NCBI GenBank assembly: GCA_948616985.1
Contig: CAPGDO010000013.1
Span: forward strand, 1-53,982
Reading direction: 5' to 3'
From: MGBC163016 sp910588905
Lineage (GTDB): Bacteria; Actinomycetota; Coriobacteriia; Coriobacteriales; Eggerthellaceae
Length of the DNA stretch: 53,982 bases
The position numbers and the translations under genes are program-made. Below, one piece after another: positions 48,287 to 53,982 of this stretch. Each line of letters starts with the position of its first letter. The stretch's first letter is position 1. The notes under the pieces were generated by a model. That model saw only the letters and a list, made by a program, of their open reading frames with translations. It searched no databases and was not told where the DNA came from.

Positions 48287-49174
48287 ATGAAGACCATCAC
48301 CCAAGGGAACACAGGGGCTGCCGTTGAGGACGTGCAGCAACGCTTGGCGTTGCTGAGTCTCTTGCCTGAAGCAGCGGTCGATGGCACCTTCGGCAGCGCC
48401 ACAGCTGATGCGGTGCGCGCCTTTTGCGATGCCTTCGGGCTAGAGGTTCGCGAAGAGGTGGATACCGAGGTTTGGCAGGCCTTGGTGGACGCCTCATACA
48501 ATCTGGGAGACCGTACGCTCTACCTGCGCATGCCCAACTTCCGGGGTCATGATGTGGAGGAGCTCCAGCAAGCCCTGGGGGCCTTAGGGTTCCTCGTAGG
48601 TGGCGAAGATGGGGTGTTCGGGGCCCATACCGAAGACGCTCTCCGCAAGTTCCAGATGAACCTCGGGCTTCCCTCTGACGGCATCGCCGGAGCCTATACC
48701 TACACGGCCCTGCACCATCTGGAGCACTCCTGGGCGGGGAAGGGTTCGCTCTCGGGAGGGAAGCACCTCGGGTTCGCCCGGGCTGCGGGCGTGCTGGAAG
48801 AGCATGCGCTGTGCCTGTTCGGCATGACGCCCTTCACGCGTTCGGTGGCTTCCCGCATGTCTAACCTGGCTTTGGCTACGAATCCGGCTAGCAAGCTGGT
48901 GAGCGCCGATGCGCTTTCGGTGGAGCCGGATGCATCCATGGTGCTGGTGCAGATAGCCATGAAGGCCGAAGGGGACGGCGTTCCAACGGTCACCTATATA
49001 GATGATGATTCCCTTTCGGTTCGCCTTTCTGGAGCGCTTCAGAGCGCTCGGAGCAACCATCCGTTGCGCATCCGTGTCGTGGTGCCGGGGGAAAGCTGGG
49101 AAGGGGCCGGTGAAGACCGCAGTGCCCAGCACTTCGCCATCACGCTCCTGGATGCCCTCTGCGCAGCCTTGTAA
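48287..49174 (+). CDS. Peptidoglycan-binding protein with two PG_binding_1 domains
   Basis: The 295-residue protein has two tandem PG_binding_1 domains (GNTGAAVEDVQQRLALL, AAVDGTFGSATADAVRAFC; then DVEELQQALGALGFLVGG, DGVFGAHTEDALRKFQ), from 1 to about 150. The layout resembles actinobacterial CwlM, but the C-terminal half shows no catalytic zinc residues of an amidase, so it may be a regulator or a decayed enzyme. No signal peptide is present, so it seems cytoplasmic, again as CwlM. It is 8 nt after the prenyl synthase. Confidence 0.75.
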   Translation: MKTITQGNTGAAVEDVQQRLALLSLLPEAAVDGTFGSATADAVRAFCDAFGLEVREEVDTEVWQALVDASYNLGDRTLYLRMPNFRGHDVEELQQALGALGFLVGGEDGVFGAHTEDALRKFQMNLGLPSDGIAGAYTYTALHHLEHSWAGKGSLSGGKHLGFARAAGVLEEHALCLFGMTPFTRSVASRMSNLALATNPASKLVSADALSVEPDASMVLVQIAMKAEGDGVPTVTYIDDDSLSVRLSGALQSARSNHPLRIRVVVPGESWEGAGEDRSAQHFAITLLDALCAAL

Positions 49175-49230
49175 TACCTGCAACTAACACCCTCCCCGCA
49201 AGGGGCGTTCGGCCTTGGCATCGGGCTGGC

Positions 49231-49261
49231 GAAGCCCATGATGATGTATATCATGGGCTTC
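49231..49261. terminator. Hairpin after the peptidoglycan-binding protein gene
   Basis: GAAGCCCATGA / TCATGGGCTTC, 11 bp perfect, 9-nt loop. Convergent position between the operon end and the LysR gene (-) suggests a terminator, though no T-tract is seen. Confidence 0.6.
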
Positions 49262-49347
49262 TGGCCCTGCTGAATCGGCCTCAACCCCGTGCGGGGGGGG
49301 GTCGTGGCCTGTGCACATTTGCGTGGTTGTCGGAAATGTGGCGTCTT

Positions 49348-49463
49348 GGGTCGAACGCGTTCGACCCCTACGAGAAAATCGCTGTGCATCTCACTCGGGT
49401 GAACCATGCATGTCGGGTTGCCGTAGGGGCGGATCTTGGATCCGCCCGGGGTTGTACCTGGGT
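49348..49463 (+). repeat. Intergenic palindrome element, copy near the LysR gene
   Basis: Perfect 20-bp palindrome GGGTCGAACGCGTTCGACCC (49348-49367), CTACG...CGTAG arms, a 9-bp hairpin GGGCGGATC-TTG-GATCCGCCC (49427-49447) and GTTGTACC. The element near tRNA-Pro (35521-35608) has the same modules in the same order on the opposite strand. Confidence 0.75.
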
Positions 49464-49498
49464 GAGCCCTCTACGTCAGAGTATTTGGCTGGAACTCG

Positions 49499-50440
49499 TC
49501 ATGAATTGATGAGCGCCTGCGTATCCGTGCGGAAATATCCTTCGGGGATATGGGCCCGGATGAAGTCCAGGAATTCCCGGGCTGCGTCCGTCTGCACATG
49601 TTCTGAACTCCACGCCAGCGAGACGGGATACCACATAGGAGCTGTGTTCACCTTGAGTCGTATGACGTCCTCATCGCCCTTGTATCGCCGGTAGATGCAT
49701 TCGGGAACGGTGCCCCAGCCCAGGCCTGCCTTGACTCCTTCCATCATGGCTTCGTGGGTGTCGAAGCAGGCGATCATGTTGTGGTCGGAAAGCGATACCC
49801 CATAGCGTTCACGGAAATGACGGTTTCCCACCATGTGGCGCCCTGAGTCCCATTCATAGATGATCATGGGCCACGTGAGGAGCATCTCTATGGATGCAGG
49901 ATTGGTCAGTTGATTATAGGGCGCCCGATTCGGTGCCACGAATACCAGGCGCTTGTATCCCAGGACCTCATTCACGATCCCGGGCACATCGGGTTGGTTC
50001 TCCAAAAGGGCAAGATCCAAGTCTGCGCTTTGCAGCTGGGCTACGAGCTGGGGTTCGTAGCCCGCATCGAGGTGGACCCGAGCCGAAGGGTCCTCTTCCA
50101 CATACTGGGCCACCAAACGAGGGAGCAGGGCCACGCCATCATTCATGCTCATTCCCACTTCGAGGGTGGAATCGAAGCGCTCTTCGATGGCGGCGAGCTG
50201 GGAGGCCAAGACGCGCTCGAGCTTCGCGGTATTGCGTGCGAAGGCGGTGACGTATTCGCCGGCTTTCGTGATCTCGATGCCGATGGAGGTGCGTCGGTAG
50301 AGAGGCGTGCCGAAGCGCTTCTCCATCTGAGCGATGCGCTGGGAGAGGCCAGGTCGCGACATGTAGAGTTGGTCTGCGGCCTGGGAGAGGCTCTTCGCCT
50401 CCGATAGAACGATGAGCAGCTCGATATCATCGAAGAGCAT
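49499..50440 (-). CDS. LysR-family transcriptional regulator
   Basis: The 313-residue protein has the LysR helix-turn-helix at residues 1-60 (MLFDDIELLIVLSEAKSLSQ, AADQLYMSRPGLSQRIAQME, TKAGEYVTAFA) and a typical effector domain. ATG 50440 with GGAGGGG upstream is preferred over the long frame to 50644. It is divergent from the molybdoenzyme operon with 313 bp between the starts, so it most likely controls it in response to its substrate. A dyad of LysR type lies at 50497-50519. Confidence 0.93.
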   Translation of the reverse strand: MLFDDIELLIVLSEAKSLSQAADQLYMSRPGLSQRIAQMEKRFGTPLYRRTSIGIEITKAGEYVTAFARNTAKLERVLASQLAAIEERFDSTLEVGMSMNDGVALLPRLVAQYVEEDPSARVHLDAGYEPQLVAQLQSADLDLALLENQPDVPGIVNEVLGYKRLVFVAPNRAPYNQLTNPASIEMLLTWPMIIYEWDSGRHMVGNRHFRERYGVSLSDHNMIACFDTHEAMMEGVKAGLGWGTVPECIYRRYKGDEDVIRLKVNTAPMWYPVSLAWSSEHVQTDAAREFLDFIRAHIPEGYFRTDTQALINS

Positions 50441-50496
50441 AGACCCCTCCGTCCCCTCAGTGCTGGATGCCCAAGCCTCGGGGCACGCGGCCCTGG

Positions 50497-50519
50497 GCTT
50501 GAGCGCACATATATCAAGC
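50497..50519. promoter_or_regulatory. Candidate LysR-type binding dyad
   Basis: GCTTGA-N11-TCAAGC, perfect 6-bp arms with the 11-bp spacer that is typical of LysR (T-N11-A) boxes, 57-79 bp upstream of the LysR start. Confidence 0.6.
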
Positions 50520-50578
50520 ATTAAACATGGAATGCCAACCCTTGTCCATGGCTTTGCAGCCATTCGATGAAGCGCTTT

Positions 50579-50595
50579 CTTACGGCATCCGTAAG
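50579..50595. promoter_or_regulatory. CTTACGG-N3-CCGTAAG inverted repeat
   Basis: Perfect 7-bp arms with a 3-bp centre, 159 bp upstream of the molybdoenzyme start. Either a second operator or a short hairpin in the leader. Confidence 0.45.
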
Positions 50596-50753
50596 GAAAA
50601 GCTCCATGAAAGGAAGCGTTGTCCGGTCCCGTTCGATATCCCAACGGCGAGTTGCCGGACGCCGACGATGCCGTCTCCTCCCCTTCCTATATTCAGGCCA
50701 TGAGCGAAAGGCCGATGCCTTTCGTAAGGGAGAAGAGGAAGAGGAGGAAGCCC

Positions 50754-53381
50754 ATGGATAAGCAGGGCATCATCGATGCGAGCAAGAAGAGGCGTGCAGG
50801 CGAGCGCATCTTCTACACATCGTGTCCCGCCAACGGATGCTGGGACTCGGCTTGCGTGCTCAAATGCCACCTGAAAGATGGCAAGCTCATCGCCGTGGAG
50901 CCGGATGATTCCGTGAACCAGAATGACAGTCGTGAGGATTGCGGCTGGGAGAATATCTGGAAGGGTAACGTGCAGATGCGACCGTGCGCCATGGGCCACT
51001 CGTGGAAGAAAGAGCTCTACGCTGAGACGCGCCTTTTGCATCCAATGAAGCGCGTGGGGAAGAAGGGGCCTGGTCAAGGCTATTTCGTCAAGATCAGCTG
51101 GGAAGAGGCGCTGGATACCATCGCTGAGAAGATGAAGGAGATCAAGGGCAAATATGGCCCCTATGGCATCTTCCATTCTCAGTACCCCAGCTTCGAGAAG
51201 AACGGTTTCCCGCTGGCCCCCTGGTGGGAGGCGGGCTTTGGTGCCTGGGGTGAGCACTCCACTTCCGGTCATGCGGCAGGGGAAATGCTGCATCTAGGGG
51301 TGGATCTCACCAAGGTCACCCGCGGCCTGCAAAATGCCATGCCCGGTTTCGAGGCGCCGGACCTATTCAATTCCAAGCTGTTCATCATGTGGGGCATGGA
51401 TCCGGTGGTGGCCTGGTTCGGGCCTACTTCCTATTACATGCAGCTTGCCCATGAGTATGGCTGCAAGACCATCGTGATAGATCCGCGCTATACCCAATCC
51501 GCAGAGCTCCTAGCCGATCAGTGGATCCCCATTCGCCCAGGGACCGACCTTGCCATGATGCTGGCAGTGGCTCAGGTGCTCTTCGAGGAGGACCTGATAG
51601 ACCATGCTTTCATCGATGAGTGGGTGGACAAAGAGGGCCTGGAGGAGTGGCGGGCCTATGTGATGGGAGAGGGCGAGGACGGCCTCAAGAAGACACCGGA
51701 GTGGGCGGCCCCCATCTGCGCTGTTCCTGCTGAGACCATCCGCGAGTTCGCGCGGCTCTATGGTACCGAGAAGCCGGTGCATCTCCAGTACTTCTATTCC
51801 TGTGCCAAGCGTCATCTGGGCGACTACAGCGCAGCGGCTTCCATGATCCTGCAAGCCATGACCGGCAACATCGCCTGTCACGGCGGCTGCGAATCCGGAG
51901 CGTGCCTGCCTACCCCAGGGCGCGTTCCCACCCCGCGAGCGGATTGGAAGCGCGACCCCCAGGGCTATGAGGTTCCCGTGCTGTTCAACAACAACTGCCT
52001 CACGGAGATCTTGGCTATCCAGAAGGATTACTGGGAAGGGCGCATGAGCGAAAGCGAGTTCCGCCATCGCATCGGCTCTCCCACCAACGACTGTCCGCTG
52101 CCCAACATCCAGATGATCATCTTCGAGAACAACTACGGCAACAACCACTCGAATGTGAACAAGCGCTTCAAGGGCATGGCGGACACGGAGTTCAACTGGG
52201 GATTCCAGTGGCATGTGAACCAGCCCACCGCTGAGCTTTGCGACATCATCCTGCCAGCACCGGTGTGGCAGCTGGAGGGCATGGATGAGTACATGTACGG
52301 CCATCAGCGCTTCGTGAGCGGGCCGAATGGCATGCGCAACTACTTCACGTTCTGTGGGCGTGGGGCGGATATGCCCGGCGAGGTCCGCTCCAAGGAATGG
52401 GTTTGGACTCAGATCGCCAAGCGTCTGGGGGATGAAGTGGTAGAAGGCTACAACCCGCGCATGAAGGATGTTGCCTGGGAGGACTGGGTGGATACCCAGG
52501 AGGCTGTGTACAAGGAGGCCTTCGAGCAGTGGGCGAACAATGAGACGATCCAAGCCTACCTCGGTTTCGATGAACCTCCCACCTGGGAAGACTTCAACGC
52601 CATGCCGGTCGTTCGCACCGAGATAGACGAGCCGTACTATCCCTTCAAGTCGGCGCTGGAGCGCGGCGAGAGCCCCTTCGGCACTCCCACGGGCAAGATC
52701 GAACCCTCCTCGCGCTTCGTGAAAGAGCACGACATGACTGAGACACGTTGGCGCGGCCATATCGATCCCATGCCGGTCTGGAGTCCGAGCTATGTAGAGG
52801 GGGATATCGGGTCTGCCTCCAATGACGGCTTCTACAATCCGAAGGTGAAGGATTATCCGCTCTCGTTGGTGACGCCTGTTTCCATCTATCGCCAGCATTC
52901 CTCGAATGACAACAATCCCTTCATGCGTGAGGACGTCTACCGTCATGGCGTGTGGATCTCTGGGGTGGACGCTCAGGCGCGGGGCATCAAAGACGGGGAC
53001 CTCTGCCGTGTCTCCTCTGACAGAGGTGAGGCGCTGCTCACGGCCTATGTGACGAATCGCTGCATGCCAGGCACCGCAGCCGTGCACCACGGCGGCTGGT
53101 ATCAGACAAACGGCGAGGCGGCCGAGATGAATGCGTTCGGTCAGGACATGCGCGGCACGCCGAACATCTTCCTCGATGACGGGCACCTGCCTCACATCTT
53201 GGGTGCGCTCATCATCGCGGGCCTGGTCGAAGTGGAGAAGGTGGCCGATGGAGATGTAGAAGGATTCGGCACGGAGGCAGAGCGGGGTGGCCTGCGTGGC
53301 GCATCCGTTGCGATCGGATGCCGTGACGCGTTGGCGAAGCAGGACGGCACGCGGGACGCTGCCGCGGCGATCGCTGAATAG
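50754..53381 (+). CDS. DMSO-reductase-family molybdopterin oxidoreductase, LysR-linked
   Basis: The 875-residue catalytic subunit has a [4Fe-4S] motif near the N-terminus (CPANGCWDSACVLKC and later PCAMGHSW), the Mo-bis-MGD domains (FIMWGMDPVVAWF, IVIDPRYTQSAELLADQWIPI, RPGTDLAMMLA) and the C-terminal domain (VWISGVDAQARGIKDGDLCRV, MPGTAAVHHGGWYQ). ATG 50754 has GGAGG upstream. No Tat signal precedes the cluster, so it is probably cytoplasmic, unlike typical DmsA. Cys spacing (C-x4-C-x4-C) differs from the common C-x2/3-C-x3-C. A divergent LysR regulator and a DmsB-like subunit accompany it, as in gut-bacterial dehydroxylase or transhydroxylase loci. Substrate is unknown. Confidence 0.93.
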   Translation: MDKQGIIDASKKRRAGERIFYTSCPANGCWDSACVLKCHLKDGKLIAVEPDDSVNQNDSREDCGWENIWKGNVQMRPCAMGHSWKKELYAETRLLHPMKRVGKKGPGQGYFVKISWEEALDTIAEKMKEIKGKYGPYGIFHSQYPSFEKNGFPLAPWWEAGFGAWGEHSTSGHAAGEMLHLGVDLTKVTRGLQNAMPGFEAPDLFNSKLFIMWGMDPVVAWFGPTSYYMQLAHEYGCKTIVIDPRYTQSAELLADQWIPIRPGTDLAMMLAVAQVLFEEDLIDHAFIDEWVDKEGLEEWRAYVMGEGEDGLKKTPEWAAPICAVPAETIREFARLYGTEKPVHLQYFYSCAKRHLGDYSAAASMILQAMTGNIACHGGCESGACLPTPGRVPTPRADWKRDPQGYEVPVLFNNNCLTEILAIQKDYWEGRMSESEFRHRIGSPTNDCPLPNIQMIIFENNYGNNHSNVNKRFKGMADTEFNWGFQWHVNQPTAELCDIILPAPVWQLEGMDEYMYGHQRFVSGPNGMRNYFTFCGRGADMPGEVRSKEWVWTQIAKRLGDEVVEGYNPRMKDVAWEDWVDTQEAVYKEAFEQWANNETIQAYLGFDEPPTWEDFNAMPVVRTEIDEPYYPFKSALERGESPFGTPTGKIEPSSRFVKEHDMTETRWRGHIDPMPVWSPSYVEGDIGSASNDGFYNPKVKDYPLSLVTPVSIYRQHSSNDNNPFMREDVYRHGVWISGVDAQARGIKDGDLCRVSSDRGEALLTAYVTNRCMPGTAAVHHGGWYQTNGEAAEMNAFGQDMRGTPNIFLDDGHLPHILGALIIAGLVEVEKVADGDVEGFGTEAERGGLRGASVAIGCRDALAKQDGTRDAAAAIAE

Positions 53382-53405
53382 CCCGGATGCGAGAGGATGA
53401 GGATC

Positions 53406-53982
53406 ATGACCCAGTACGGATTCCTGTTCGATATGAACCGCTGCTATGCCTGCCAGGCATGCAGCATCGCTTGCAAGGATTGGAACGACATCGAGCCGGG
53501 TGCGGAGAAGTGGATGACCGTCTATGAGTGGGAGCAGGGGACGTTCCCGAACATCCGCCTCAAGGCACTGGCGTTCCCTTGTGCCCACTGCGAGGACCCC
53601 ACTTGCCTGAAGGCGTGCCCCAACGGCGCGATATACAAGGAGAGCGAATTCGGCGCTGTCCTGGTGGATCAGGACAAGTGCCAAGGCTGCCGGACGTGCT
53701 ATGAGGCATGCCCCTATGGTTCCCCGAAGTTCGCCACCGATGAGGCGGGGTGCAAGATGAGCAAATGCACCATGTGCGTTGACCGCTTATCTGAGGGCAT
53801 GCAGCCCATCTGCACCATGAGCTGCCCTTTGCGCGCCTTCGATTTCGGGCCGCTGGATGAGCTCGTGGAGAAGTATGGGGATGTCCGCTATTGCGAGGGC
53901 ATGCCCTCGCCTGAGGCCACCAAACCGGCGTTCCTCATATGGAACCCACGTGAGAAGAAGCAGCTCATCCCTTATGACGTCG
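53406..53982 (+). CDS. DmsB-like FeS subunit of the LysR-linked enzyme (3' truncated)
   Basis: The frame stays open to the window end, giving at least 192 residues. It has four ferredoxin-type clusters (CYACQACSIACKD from C13, CAHCEDPTCLKACP, CQGCRTCYEACPYG, and CTMCVDR with CTMSCP). It starts MTQYGFLFD, close to the other DmsB-like protein (MTQYAFHFD at 1099), so both belong to the same subfamily. It lies 24 nt after the catalytic gene with GAGGATGAGG upstream. An anchor subunit may follow outside the window. Confidence 0.93.
   Translation, partial: MTQYGFLFDMNRCYACQACSIACKDWNDIEPGAEKWMTVYEWEQGTFPNIRLKALAFPCAHCEDPTCLKACPNGAIYKESEFGAVLVDQDKCQGCRTCYEACPYGSPKFATDEAGCKMSKCTMCVDRLSEGMQPICTMSCPLRAFDFGPLDELVEKYGDVRYCEGMPSPEATKPAFLIWNPREKKQLIPYDV

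Larger units (their letters stand above)
49175..49498. other. Hairpin-rich intergenic region, no gene seen
   Basis: No supported gene. It holds a stable hairpin (49231-49261), a CCCC-GTGC-GGGG stem with a nine-G run near 49290-49305 and the intergenic palindrome element at 49348-49460. Short open frames here have no ribosome binding site. Confidence 0.7.
50441..50753. promoter_or_regulatory. Divergent regulatory region, LysR gene / molybdoenzyme gene
   Basis: No gene. It contains a LysR-type dyad (50497-50519), a CTTACGG-N3-CCGTAAG hairpin (50579-50595), and a TATATT near 50688 that could be a -10 for the plus-strand operon. A GGAGG ribosome binding site is at 50742-50746. Confidence 0.6.

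Noticed and set aside
51510..53684. 724-codon open frame on the minus strand opposite the right-hand molybdoenzyme
   Set aside because: Shadow frame over a fully conserved catalytic subunit; composition (His/Leu/Arg-rich) is typical of antisense GC-rich frames.

Overview
The window looks like chromosomal DNA of a high-GC, anaerobic member of the Actinomycetota, most likely class Coriobacteriia (inference). Reasons: the dnaK-grpE-dnaJ-hspR-clpB order with a HAIR-like operator; class III (oxygen-sensitive) ribonucleotide reductase nrdD/nrdG with NrdR-type boxes; DMSO-reductase-family molybdoenzymes at both ends; FeoAAB iron uptake; a PASTA-domain Ser/Thr kinase; a class B sortase; and no aerobic respiratory genes. 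A run of 100 N at 35302-35401 is an assembly gap inside a tandem repeat.

Layout. 1-4111: a Dms-like respiratory operon (truncated molybdopterin subunit, FeS subunit, membrane anchor, TorD-type chaperone, second anchor). 4240-10311: a membrane protein with a Pro/Gln/Ala-rich N-terminus, luxS-mtnN, a small heat shock protein under a perfect CIRCE operator, two unknown small proteins, a NikR-like regulator, hypE and a 2[4Fe-4S] ferredoxin. 10578-17564: the heat-shock operon. 17689-25303: a tiny membrane protein, sortase B, purM-purN-xdhC-like-purH and a PASTA kinase. 25320-25492 (minus): a candidate 6S RNA. 25618-29103 (minus): nrdD, a short mscS and nrdG. 29390-34756 (minus): a degenerate homocysteine-methyltransferase-like protein and its partner, tRNA-Arg(CCT), a zinc-ribbon DUF4013-like protein, a phosphohexomutase and a YtxH protein. 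34952-35622: tRNA-Pro(CGG), an 81-bp tandem repeat with the gap, and a second copy of the tRNA 3' end. 35623-39693 (minus): an LPG-synthase-type membrane protein and a P-type ATPase. 39873-42768: feoA-feoA-feoB and a Cys-rich protein. 42988-49174: ABC-F ATPase, DtxR-type regulator, DivIC-like protein, Ppx/GppA, polyprenyl synthase and a peptidoglycan-binding protein. 49499-53982: a LysR regulator divergent from a second molybdoenzyme and its FeS subunit, which is cut by the window end.

How the genes fit together. Most of the window is housekeeping, but metals are a recurring theme: Mo (two oxidoreductases, TorD, an XdhC-like protein), Ni (NikR, HypE) and Fe (Feo, DtxR-type regulator, ferredoxin). 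Two heat-shock circuits can be read directly from DNA sites: HrcA/CIRCE for hsp20 and HspR/HAIR-like for dnaK. The most noteworthy non-coding features are the candidate 6S RNA, a three-copy intergenic palindrome family, the tRNA-Pro repeat locus, and extended dyads upstream of dnaK and nrdD.
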